Shown here piece by piece: positions 54,428 to 62,621 of a stretch of DNA of 64,000 nucleotides. Position 1 is the stretch's first letter. Every line of letters starts with the position of its first letter. Source of the DNA: Microbacterium galbinum (GTDB lineage: Bacteria > Actinomycetota > Actinomycetes > Actinomycetales > Microbacteriaceae); NCBI RefSeq assembly GCF_023091225.1, contig NZ_JAHWXM010000001.1, positions 2,108,001 to 2,172,000 on the forward strand, read 5' to 3'. A program made the position numbers and the translations under genes. A model generated the notes under the pieces. The model saw nothing but the letters and a program-made list of their open reading frames with translations. It did no database searches and was not told the origin of the DNA.

Positions 54428-54790
54428 ATGACCACGCTCGACACCTGCGCGCTCGGCACCCCGCATGACGTCTACGACGCCCAGTGCCCGTGCCGCGGCG
54501 TTCTGGACCTGCTCGCCGACAAGTGGAGCGCGCTCGCGATCGGAGCCCTCGAAGACGGCGCACTGCGGTTCGGCGAACTCAAGAAGCGGCTCATGGGCAT
54601 CAGCCCGAAGGTCCTCACCGCCACGCTCCGCCGCCTCGAGGACCGAGGCCTGCTCACGCGCGAGGTCTTCGCCGAGGTGCCGGTGCGGGTCGAGTACTCA
54701 CTGACCGAGCTCGGCATCGATGCCGCTCGCCCTCTGCGCGGACTCCGCGACTGGGTCGAGTTGAACATCGAACGCTTTCCCGCGGTCTGA
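54428..54790 (+). CDS. HxlR family redox-type regulator
   Basis: A 120-residue winged helix. Cysteines at positions 7, 20 and 22 (TCALG, AQCPC) sit at the N-terminus, where QorR, YodB and HypR carry their redox-sensing Cys. DNA-binding GELKKRLMGISPKVLTATLR (about 46-65). Quinone or disulfide stress would release it from DNA (family knowledge). Controls the divergent quinone reductase. Confidence 0.92.
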   Translation: MTTLDTCALGTPHDVYDAQCPCRGVLDLLADKWSALAIGALEDGALRFGELKKRLMGISPKVLTATLRRLEDRGLLTREVFAEVPVRVEYSLTELGIDAARPLRGLRDWVELNIERFPAV

Positions 54791-54892
54791 GGCCGCGCAC
54801 ACCGCGCCCGCAATCCGAACTCTCGGTGAATTGTGCAACGCCTTCGGGATTCCCGCACGACCAGGGTGATTTCGAAGATCCTATAGGTGACC

Positions 54893-54958
54893 GTTCACCC
54901 GGCGGGCCCCGAAACCAGCACCCGTTCACCCGAACGATTACCCCGCCACCGCTAGTGT
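54893..54958 (+). promoter_or_regulatory. Candidate promoter with PHO-box-like repeats
   Basis: GTTCACCC at 54893 and GTTCACCCGAACG at 54924 resemble the GTTCACC unit of streptomycete PHO boxes, 31 bp apart rather than 11. TAGTGT at 54953-54958 may be the -10. If correct, the phosphatase gene that follows is induced by phosphate starvation. The spacing mismatch keeps confidence low. Confidence 0.35.
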
Positions 54959-55012
54959 CCCCAGGTCGCGCGTGCCCCGACGCGCATCCCTCACCCTGGA
55001 GACGCATCCCTC

Positions 55013-58000
55013 ATGAAGCAACCGATACGGTCGCGCTCGGCGAAGGTTCTCACCGCCGCGTTGGCCGCCACCCTCGTCGCCCTGGCGACCCCGTTGTCGG
55101 CGACCGCCGCGACCTACCCGAGCGATGGCACACGCCCCGACTCCCTCGACATCCTCGGCGGCTACGACGCCATCTGGCACTCCGACGGCCGAGGCACGAT
55201 GGACGGCGAGGTGGCGAACGCCGCGGCAGCCGCCCACAATGACGAACTCACGGTGTGGATCAACAACCACGCCACCGAAGCGCAGCAGCTGAAGGCCCTG
55301 CAGGACGCGAACTACGACGCCGCGCTGCTCGTGGGCACCGGTCTCGGCTCGACCCTGCAGCCGATCTACATCAACGGCCTGCGCGGCGGACAGTTGCCCA
55401 AGACCCGCGAGCTCATGAACAGCATGGCCGGGTACGCCGACACCGACGCCGCGAAGGTCGCGTTCAACTACCCGCGTCCGTTCCTCGCGACCGACCCGGC
55501 GACCACCGGCGTGGCCTGCGACGCGAACACCTACAACGCGTCGTCGCTCGCCGGCATCCGCACCGGCACCGCCTACACCGAGGCGAATGGAAGCTTGAGC
55601 ATCGAGCAGGTTCCCGAGATGACCGACTCCTCGGGCGTCTTCACCGACCCGCGCACCGTCGGTGTCGGCTACGGCGGCTACTGCGCCAGCGCCTCGTTCC
55701 CCTCGGGCCACACCACCAACTCCTACCTCGCGGGACTCACCCTCGCGACCCTCGTGCCCGAGCTCGCCCCCGGCATCCTCTCGCGCGTCAGCGAGATGGG
55801 CACCAACCGCATCGTGCTGGGAATGCACTACCCCCTGGACGTGATGGGCGGCCGCATCGCCGGTCAGGCGCTCGTCGCCGAGCGATGGACGGATGCCGCC
55901 TACCGCCGCGACGTCATCGACCCCGCCCGCGACGAACTCGTCGCGTACCTCGAGGCGAACTGCGGCGACGACCTCGCCGCCTGCGCCGCCACCGGCACGC
56001 CGTTCCAGAACGATCCGTTCGCCGGCGCCGCGGTTCCCGGCGGCACGGCGCAGGTCGTGACCGATCGCGCCTCGGCGATCACAGCATTCCAGGAGCGCCT
56101 CACCTACGGCTTCGCGCAGACCGGCCCGACCGATCTCGCTCCCTCCGTTCCGGCGACGGCATCCGCTCTGCTGCGCAGCACCTACCCGACGCTGACCGAC
56201 GCGCAGCGCACCGAGGTGCTCGCCCAGACGCAGATCGAATCGGGCTACCCGCTCGACCGCACCGGCACTCCGACCGGCTCGTGGCAGCGCATCGATCTGG
56301 CCGCGGCGATGACCGCGACCGTCGAGGTCGATGACGCGGGCGACGTCGAGGTCATCGCGACCGGCACCGCCCCGACCGTGATCGGCGCCGACGGCGCCGC
56401 CGTGCTCGTGCTGCCCGACGGCGACACGGTCGAGGTCTCGACGACGCTCGCGTTCGCGGCGTCCGGGCTCGACGCCGGTGCCGACTACCGTGTCGTGTTC
56501 GACGACGGCCGCGCGACCGTGCTCGGCTCCTTCCGCGCCACGACCGGCGGCTCGGTCTCGGGCAAGGTCGTCATCCCGGCGGATGCCCGCACCGGCACCC
56601 GCACGATCGCTCTGCTGCGCGCCGATGACACCGTCGCCGCGACGGCCGACATCACCGTGCTCGCCGAGCAGGTCTACACGATCTCATCGGAGGCCGACCT
56701 CGACCTGCTGCGCCAGCACCCGGACGGCACGTTCGAACTCACCGCCGACATCACGATGACCGCGCGCTGGACGCCAGTCCCCGTGTTCACCGGCGAACTG
56801 CGCGGCAACGGCCACGTCATCACCGGCCTCGAGATCGTCACCGCCAACAACCAGGGCTTCGTCGCGCAGAACAACGGCACGATCCGCGGACTCGGTTTCG
56901 TGAACCCTGTCTCGCGTCTCACCGTCGACGCCAGTGCGGCGGTCGTCGCCGCGAACAACTACGGCACCATCGACCAGGTGTTCGTGCGGGGCGGCGTCGT
57001 CACCGGCGGGCACCGCAGCGGCGTCATCGTGTCGAACAACTGGGGCACCGTCACGAACACCTACAGCACCGGCCGCGCGTCGGGACAGTGGGAGACCGGC
57101 GGCATCACCGCGTGGAACGACAGCTCGGCGATCGTGCGCGACAACTACACGACCGTCACCGTCACCGCGGCCTACGCGAACGTCGGATCCATCGCGGGTG
57201 TCGGCAACGGCGGCGCGCAGATCACCGGCAACGTCGCGCTCGCGGGCGCCGTGCAGGGTACGAGCGGCAACGCCGGGCGCCTGGTCGGCGTCGGCAACCC
57301 GACGCTGCGCGACAACCTCGCCCTGAACACGATCACCGTCAACGGCTGGGCCGTGAACGGCGGGTCGGCCGACAACCTGCAGGGCGCACCGAAGTCCGCC
57401 CGCGAGCTGCAGGATGCCGCGACCTTCACCGCCCTCGGCTGGGACTTCGACACCGTCTGGCAGTGGAGCGACGAGGCCAAGCGCCCCGTGCTCCGTGCCG
57501 TCGCCGAGCCCGTCGATGTCGTGACCGCACCGGATGCCGCCGTGGCCGACGCCTTCGTGCCGCGCGCGATCAGCCAGATGCGCAACAACCTCACCGCCGA
57601 TGCCGCCCTGTCGGCCGCGCGCATGGGCGACACCTCGCCCGCGCTCTCGGCCGCGTGGTCGCAGCTCATCGAGACGTGGGATGCCGCGAACACGGCGTTC
57701 CGCATCAACGAGACGGTGCCCGCGGGACTCCCGCAGCAGGGCCACGTCTTCATCATCCTCGGCTACGCGCTGAACAACGACGGCACGGCTCAGCCCGAGC
57801 TCATCCGTCGTCTCGAGCAGGCGAAAGCCGGTCTCGACGCCTACCCGAACTCCCGCATCGTCGTCACCGGCGGCGTCGTGCGCAACGGCCAGACAGAGGC
57901 CGGCGTCATGCGCGCCTGGCTGCTCGGCCAGGGGATCTCCGAAGACCGCATCATCTTCGAGAATGCGGCGACCGACACCCCGACCAACGGCATCAACACC

Positions 58001-59698
58001 ATGGAGATGCTCGTGGCCGACCCGTCGATCACCAGCTACACGCTGGTGTCGAGCGCCTCGCACCTGCGTCGCGCGACGGTCGTGTTCGAGGCGGCGGCGC
58101 TGTCGGCGCAGCTGCGTCATGGCACGGCATCCACTCCCGTCTCGGTCGCGAACCTCGCGTACATGGACAACCGCACGTCCGAGAACCCGCCCTCGATCTC
58201 GGAGCGCGACTCGATCACGCAGAACGTCGCGAAGGTGTGGGGCGTGAACGTGGAGACCGACGCCTACAACGGCGTGCAGCGCCAGCTCGTCGGCCGCTTC
58301 GTCAACGCGCAGCGCCTCGGCGACGCGGTCGACGCCCTGCGCGTCGTCTCGCAGATCCGCGCGTTCTCGCCCGAGTACGCCGACCGTCTCGCCGACCTGG
58401 CCGAGCGGTGGAACGGTGCGCTGACGATGACCGAGTTCGCGGATGCCGTGGCCGAGGTCCCGGCGAAGGGTCACACCTTCATCGTGCCCGGCTCGCAGCT
58501 GAACGACGACGGTTCGCTCACCGAGACGTCGCTCGCGCGTCTGCGCATCGCGGTCGAGGCGCTCACCGCGAACCCCGGATCGACGGTCACCGTGGTCGGC
58601 GGAGCCGCGCGCAACGGCATCACCGAGGCCGGTGCGCAGCGCACCTGGTTGCTCGCCAACGGCGTCGCGGCCGACCGCATCGTCGTCGTCGACACCTCGT
58701 CGAGCCTGGTGCAGGGAGCGCAGCACGCCATGCTCGCACTCAGCGCGCGCGGCGACTCGTCGTACACGGTGATCACGAGCGCGTCGGTCATGCGCCGCAC
58801 GCTCGCGGTCTACAGCTCGGGAGCGACCTACGCCGCCTCGCACAACGCCGACGGACGCGTCATCGCCGAGTCGGGCCACATCGCGATCAACGACGTGTTC
58901 CAGCTGTTCTCGTTCGGAGCCCCGGCGGCCGACGACGGCACGAAGCGCACGATCGCCGAGAACATCGCCGATGTGCTGGGGGTGCGCGGCGAGTACAACA
59001 CCTTCGCCGCGAACGCTCCGGCGGTGGCGGCGCTCGATGCGATCGCCCTCACGGCCCCGGCCAAGAGCGCGTACCTGGTGGGCGACGCGTTCGACGACGA
59101 CGGCCTGGCGGTCATCGCCTCGTACGCCGACGGATCGACGCTCCACGTGACCCCGCTCGTGACGGTCACGGGCTTCGACGCCTCGTCGGCCGGTGTCCGC
59201 ACCGTCACGGTGACGTTCACGGATCGTGGCGAGACCCGCAGCGAGACGTTCGACATCACGGTGCGCCTCGCCGATGCGACCGCTCTCGAGCAGACGATCG
59301 CCGAGGCGGCTGCCATCACGGCGGACGGGTGGACGACGGCGAGCTTCGCGGCTCTGCAGTCGGCTCTCGTCGAGGCGCGGGCCGTGGCCGGTGACCTCGG
59401 TACGGATGCCGCGACCATCGCGCGTGCAACGGAGACACTGCGCGCGGCGATCGACGGACTCGTCGAGAGCGGGAGCCCGGGGACGGATCCGGGTACCGAC
59501 CCCGGGACGGGTGAGGGTACCGACCCCGGCGCGGGGGAGGGCACGACCCCGGGCACCGGTGGCGGTGCCGCCGATCCCGACGGACTCGCCACGACCGGCG
59601 GACAGCTCGCGCTCGGCGCTCTGGCCCTCGGCATCCTGCTCGCCGCCGGAGGAACGACGCTCGTCGTCGCCCGCCGCCGCCGAGCCGCGGCCGAGTAA
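55013..59698 (+). CDS. Very large surface protein: PAP2 acid phosphatase, GLUG-like repeats, two DUF218 domains, Ig-like and FIVAR domains
   Basis: A 1561-residue secreted protein. Signal peptide about 1-33 (LSATAA end). Class A acid phosphatase motifs are complete: K148-x6-R155-P156, PSGH 230-233, and N-R266-x5-H272-x3-D276. Residues about 570-780 hold GLUG-type beta repeats (NNGTIRGLGFV, NYGTIDQVFV, NWGTVTNTYS). Two YdcF/ElyC-type DUF218 domains follow (about 903-1030, VFIILGYALNNDG and VVTGG; about 1150-1275, TFIVPGSQLNDDG and VVGGA). Then an Ig-like domain (1350-1420), FIVAR (1424-1485) and, after a Thr/Gly/Pro linker, LATTGG plus TM and RRRR tail like a sortase signal variant. No homologous single gene is known to me. 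Phosphate scavenging at the cell surface is inferred. Confidence 0.9.
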   Translation: MKQPIRSRSAKVLTAALAATLVALATPLSATAATYPSDGTRPDSLDILGGYDAIWHSDGRGTMDGEVANAAAAAHNDELTVWINNHATEAQQLKALQDANYDAALLVGTGLGSTLQPIYINGLRGGQLPKTRELMNSMAGYADTDAAKVAFNYPRPFLATDPATTGVACDANTYNASSLAGIRTGTAYTEANGSLSIEQVPEMTDSSGVFTDPRTVGVGYGGYCASASFPSGHTTNSYLAGLTLATLVPELAPGILSRVSEMGTNRIVLGMHYPLDVMGGRIAGQALVAERWTDAAYRRDVIDPARDELVAYLEANCGDDLAACAATGTPFQNDPFAGAAVPGGTAQVVTDRASAITAFQERLTYGFAQTGPTDLAPSVPATASALLRSTYPTLTDAQRTEVLAQTQIESGYPLDRTGTPTGSWQRIDLAAAMTATVEVDDAGDVEVIATGTAPTVIGADGAAVLVLPDGDTVEVSTTLAFAASGLDAGADYRVVFDDGRATVLGSFRATTGGSVSGKVVIPADARTGTRTIALLRADDTVAATADITVLAEQVYTISSEADLDLLRQHPDGTFELTADITMTARWTPVPVFTGELRGNGHVITGLEIVTANNQGFVAQNNGTIRGLGFVNPVSRLTVDASAAVVAANNYGTIDQVFVRGGVVTGGHRSGVIVSNNWGTVTNTYSTGRASGQWETGGITAWNDSSAIVRDNYTTVTVTAAYANVGSIAGVGNGGAQITGNVALAGAVQGTSGNAGRLVGVGNPTLRDNLALNTITVNGWAVNGGSADNLQGAPKSARELQDAATFTALGWDFDTVWQWSDEAKRPVLRAVAEPVDVVTAPDAAVADAFVPRAISQMRNNLTADAALSAARMGDTSPALSAAWSQLIETWDAANTAFRINETVPAGLPQQGHVFIILGYALNNDGTAQPELIRRLEQAKAGLDAYPNSRIVVTGGVVRNGQTEAGVMRAWLLGQGISEDRIIFENAATDTPTNGINTMEMLVADPSITSYTLVSSASHLRRATVVFEAAALSAQLRHGTASTPVSVANLAYMDNRTSENPPSISERDSITQNVAKVWGVNVETDAYNGVQRQLVGRFVNAQRLGDAVDALRVVSQIRAFSPEYADRLADLAERWNGALTMTEFADAVAEVPAKGHTFIVPGSQLNDDGSLTETSLARLRIAVEALTANPGSTVTVVGGAARNGITEAGAQRTWLLANGVAADRIVVVDTSSSLVQGAQHAMLALSARGDSSYTVITSASVMRRTLAVYSSGATYAASHNADGRVIAESGHIAINDVFQLFSFGAPAADDGTKRTIAENIADVLGVRGEYNTFAANAPAVAALDAIALTAPAKSAYLVGDAFDDDGLAVIASYADGSTLHVTPLVTVTGFDASSAGVRTVTVTFTDRGETRSETFDITVRLADATALEQTIAEAAAITADGWTTASFAALQSALVEARAVAGDLGTDAATIARATETLRAAIDGLVESGSPGTDPGTDPGTGEGTDPGAGEGTTPGTGGGAADPDGLATTGGQLALGALALGILLAAGGTTLVVARRRRAAAE

Positions 59699-59713
59699 CG
59701 CGAATCGAGGGGC

Positions 59714-59786
59714 GGCCCTTCGTCTCGCTGTCCTCGCTCAGGAACCCGGTTCCTGAGCGAGGAGCGCAGCGACGAGACGAAGGGCC
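59714..59786. repeat. Family R1 palindromic repeat, full inverted copy
   Basis: GGCCCTTCGTCTCGCTGTCC opposite GGAGCGCAGCGACGAGACGA plus AGGGCC, with CGCTCAGGAACC/GGTTCCTGAGCG inside. The best full R1 hairpin in the window. Between the convergent surface-protein and aldolase genes. Confidence 0.8.
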
Positions 59787-59804
59787 GTCTCGCACTCACC
59801 CGCC

Positions 59805-60692
59805 TCAGTCGCGCAGCCCCAGCTCCTCCACCACGGCGACCACTCGCGCGCGATCCACGCCGTCGAGTCCGCGCAGGGGCCGGGGCAGCGAGGGGGCGGC
59901 GACCAGGCCGAGATGCTCGGCGATCGTCGCGGTGACACGCGCGCTTCCGTGCACGGCGAAGAGGTCCCAGAGCGGTTGCAGGCGGGCGGATGCCGTCAGC
60001 GCCACCTCTTCTCCGGCGAGCGCGGGGCGCGCGATCGCGAGCATCGACTGTGGCAGCGTGCCCCCGACCGCGGTGAACCACGTGTCGCACCCGCCGAGCA
60101 GGCCGGCCGCCGCGACCCCGTCGCCCGAGATGCCGATGCGCACGTGCTCCGGCACGACTGCGCGGATCTCCGCGACACGGGCCCGAGACGCGTCGACCCC
60201 TCCGACCGGTGGGATCTTGATCGCCGCGACCTGCGGGAGCTCCGCGATCCGCGCGTACAGGTCGAGCGAGAACGTGAACCGGGTCGTGCCGGGGTTGTCG
60301 TAGACGACGAGCGGCACCGAGAGGCCCGCGGTCACGTCGGCGTACAGCCCGAAGACGTCATCGTCGGTGAGGGGCTGATAGCTCACCGGGGCGAGGAGCA
60401 CGGCGGACGCCCCGGCATCCTGCGCGTCATCAGCGAGCGCCTGCACGTGCGAGGTGCGCGTCGCGCCCACTCCGACCACCACCGGGATCCCCCGGGAGTG
60501 TTCGACGCTGGCGACGGCCACGGCCCGACGCTCCTGCCGGTCGAGATAGGCGTACGAACCGGTCGAGCCGAGCGCGCCGATCGAATCGACCCCCGCCGCG
60601 GCGAGACGGTCGATCAGTCCGGCGTAGGCGGCGAGATCGACCCGGTCGTCGCGGATCGGGGTGAGCGGAAAAGCGCTGAGACCGGTGAGCAC
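59805..60692 (-). CDS. Dihydrodipicolinate synthase/N-acetylneuraminate lyase family aldolase
   Basis: A 295-residue class I aldolase: LGSTGSYAYLDRQER, the Tyr of YDNPGTTRF, and the Schiff-base Lys in AAIKIPPVGG. The K-x-P-P pattern differs from the KEATGD of true DapA, so it may be a 2-keto-3-deoxy-sugar-acid aldolase. Start GTG 60692 (LTGLSAFPLTP follows) with TACGCT 6 nt upstream on the minus strand; longer upstream frames are rejected. No lysine genes nearby. Confidence 0.88.
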   Translation of the reverse strand: MLTGLSAFPLTPIRDDRVDLAAYAGLIDRLAAAGVDSIGALGSTGSYAYLDRQERRAVAVASVEHSRGIPVVVGVGATRTSHVQALADDAQDAGASAVLLAPVSYQPLTDDDVFGLYADVTAGLSVPLVVYDNPGTTRFTFSLDLYARIAELPQVAAIKIPPVGGVDASRARVAEIRAVVPEHVRIGISGDGVAAAGLLGGCDTWFTAVGGTLPQSMLAIARPALAGEEVALTASARLQPLWDLFAVHGSARVTATIAEHLGLVAAPSLPRPLRGLDGVDRARVVAVVEELGLRD

Positions 60693-60808
60693 CCGACCAG
60701 CGTATTGCGCGTACCGCCGAAGCACCCTCACCGGGGCCTGTCAACCGGGTATGCCGGCGTCGCCGACCGCGACGACGGTGGGACGACACCCACGGATCGG
60801 AGCACACG

Positions 60809-61993
60809 ATGAAGGCACTCACCTGGCAGGGCACCCGCAACGTGACGGTCGAGGAGGTGCCCGACCCCGTCATCCAGGAACCGACGGATGCCGTCATCCG
60901 CATCACGTCCTCGGCGATCTGCGGGTCCGACCTCCACCTGTACGAGCTGCTCGGACCGTTCATCGACCGCGGCGACGTGCTCGGCCACGAGCCGATGGGG
61001 ATCGTCGTCGAGGTCGGCGCGGGCGTGACGAAGCTCAAGGTCGGCGACCGGGTGGTCATCCCGTTCAACATCTCCTGCGGCGAGTGCTTCATGTGCACGC
61101 ACGGGTTCCAGTCGCAGTGCGAGACCACGCAGGTGCGCGAGTACGGCAGCGGGGCGGCACTCTTCGGCTACACCAAGCTCTACGGCCAGGTTCCGGGCGG
61201 ACAGGCGGAGTACCTGCGGGTGCCCCTGGCCGATTACAACCACATCCCGATCGGCGCCGACCTCCCCGACGAGCGATACCTCTTCCTCAGCGACATACTC
61301 CCCACCGCATGGCAGGGCGTGGAGTACGCCGAGGTGCCCGAGGGCGGCACGCTCGCGGTGATGGGGCTCGGCCCCGTCGGTCAGTTCGTCGCTCGCATCG
61401 GTCGGCACCGCGGCTACCGGGTGCTCGCCGTCGATCCCGTTCCGGAACGCCGCGCGATGGCCGAGCGTCACGGCATCGACACCTTCGATCTCACCGACAC
61501 GATCGTCGAAGAGCTGCGCGACCTCACCGAGGGCCGCGGCGCGGACGGAGTGGTGGATGCCGTCGGTCTCGAGGCGCACGGCAACGCCGGAGTGGAGTTC
61601 GTGCAGAAGGCGGTGGGGCTGCTCCCCGACGCCGCCGCGCGCCAGTTGCTCGACAAGGCAGGCATCGATCGCCTCGCCGCCGTGTACGCATCGATCGACG
61701 CGGTGCGTCGCGGGGGAACGGTCTCGCTCAGCGGTGTCTACGCGGGAGACGCCGACATCATGCCCATGAAGACGCTGTTCGACAAGCAGATCAGCCTGCG
61801 TATGGGGCAGTGCAACGTCAAGCGCTGGATCGACGACATCATGCCGCTGGTGGAGGACGCCGCCGATCCGCTCGGGGTGATGGACCTGACGACCCATCAC
61901 GCTCCGCTCGAGGATGCGCCCGAGCTGTACAGCATGTTCCAGAAGAAGGAGGACGGCTGCATCAAGGTCGTACTGCACCCGTCAGCGGCCTGA
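60809..61993 (+). CDS. Zinc-dependent alcohol dehydrogenase
   Basis: A 394-residue MDR enzyme with catalytic zinc Cys in AICGSDLH and His-Glu in GHEPMG, four structural Cys (CGECFMCTHGFQSQC) and NAD motif VMGLGPVGQF. It resembles the formaldehyde-dehydrogenase-like long ADH branch (IQEPTDAVIRITSSAICGSD). GGAG lies 8 nt before ATG 60809. Substrate not determined; NAD(P)-dependent oxidation of an alcohol or aldehyde adduct. Confidence 0.92.
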   Translation: MKALTWQGTRNVTVEEVPDPVIQEPTDAVIRITSSAICGSDLHLYELLGPFIDRGDVLGHEPMGIVVEVGAGVTKLKVGDRVVIPFNISCGECFMCTHGFQSQCETTQVREYGSGAALFGYTKLYGQVPGGQAEYLRVPLADYNHIPIGADLPDERYLFLSDILPTAWQGVEYAEVPEGGTLAVMGLGPVGQFVARIGRHRGYRVLAVDPVPERRAMAERHGIDTFDLTDTIVEELRDLTEGRGADGVVDAVGLEAHGNAGVEFVQKAVGLLPDAAARQLLDKAGIDRLAAVYASIDAVRRGGTVSLSGVYAGDADIMPMKTLFDKQISLRMGQCNVKRWIDDIMPLVEDAADPLGVMDLTTHHAPLEDAPELYSMFQKKEDGCIKVVLHPSAA

Positions 61994-62029
61994 GGCCGTG
62001 CCCGCCCACCCGCGAGGTCACGGGCGGCG

Positions 62030-62284
62030 TCACGGGCGGCGGTTGCCGACCCCCGGCTCGTCGTTATGCGCGGAGTCGTAAGAATCGGCGTCGGCGGATG
62101 CCGCGGCATCCGTGTCGTCGTCGACCCCCACTGCGCCGGCCGCGCCGGAGTCGGCACCGCCGCCACCCGCGGGTACGTCGTCCACCCCGACTCCGTCGCT
62201 TTGTCTTTGCTCCAGCAGCTCCGCGATGCGCTCCTCGGCCTCGGCTCCGGTCGGCATGTCTGCGCTCGAGTCCGACCCGCTCAT
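62030..62284 (-). CDS. Small acidic hypothetical protein
   Basis: An 84-residue protein rich in Asp, Ala and Gly (GVDDDTDAAASADADSYDSA), with a short helix EAEERIAELLEQRQ. Probably disordered. Starts inside the stop of the upstream small gene (ATGA overlap), so co-translated. No family recognised. Confidence 0.6.
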   Translation of the reverse strand: MSGSDSSADMPTGAEAEERIAELLEQRQSDGVGVDDVPAGGGGADSGAAGAVGVDDDTDAAASADADSYDSAHNDEPGVGNRRP

Positions 62285-62517
62285 GAGTTGCCGTCGGAAA
62301 GGTCGGCGGCCGAGATGTCCGACGGCGAGCTCGCGAGTCCGAGGTCGGGATCGGTGTTGACGCCGCCGCCGATCGCGTCCTGGCCGGCGATGCGCTCCTC
62401 CGCAGACACCTCGTCGTCGGATTCGGCGTGCTCCTCCGCGATCAGGTCCTCCTCCTCGGGGCGGATCGCCGATTCCTCGGCGCCGAAGGAGTTGATGAGA
62501 CCCTCGGGATTCGACAT
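62281..62517 (-). CDS. Small acidic hypothetical protein with EE-rich stretch
   Basis: A 78-residue protein (SAIRPEEEDLIAEEHAESDD, EVSAEERIAGQDA). GAGGAG is 6 nt before ATG 62517. Forms a two-gene unit with the previous gene. Both share the AEERIA string, which suggests a distant duplication. Function unknown. Confidence 0.65.
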   Translation of the reverse strand: MSNPEGLINSFGAEESAIRPEEEDLIAEEHAESDDEVSAEERIAGQDAIGGGVNTDPDLGLASSPSDISAADLSDGNS

Positions 62518-62621
62518 GTCGTGCTCCTCTCGTCGTCGGTCGTGCGGATTCCAGCGTGCCCGCGACGAGCCGGGAACGGATGCCCGTTGACAGGCATCCG
62601 TTCGGCACGTAGACGCCGCGC

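Noticed and set aside
59805..60692. Naming the aldolase dapA
   Set aside because: The Schiff-base region AIKIPPVGG differs from the DapA KEATGD pattern and no lysine genes are near.
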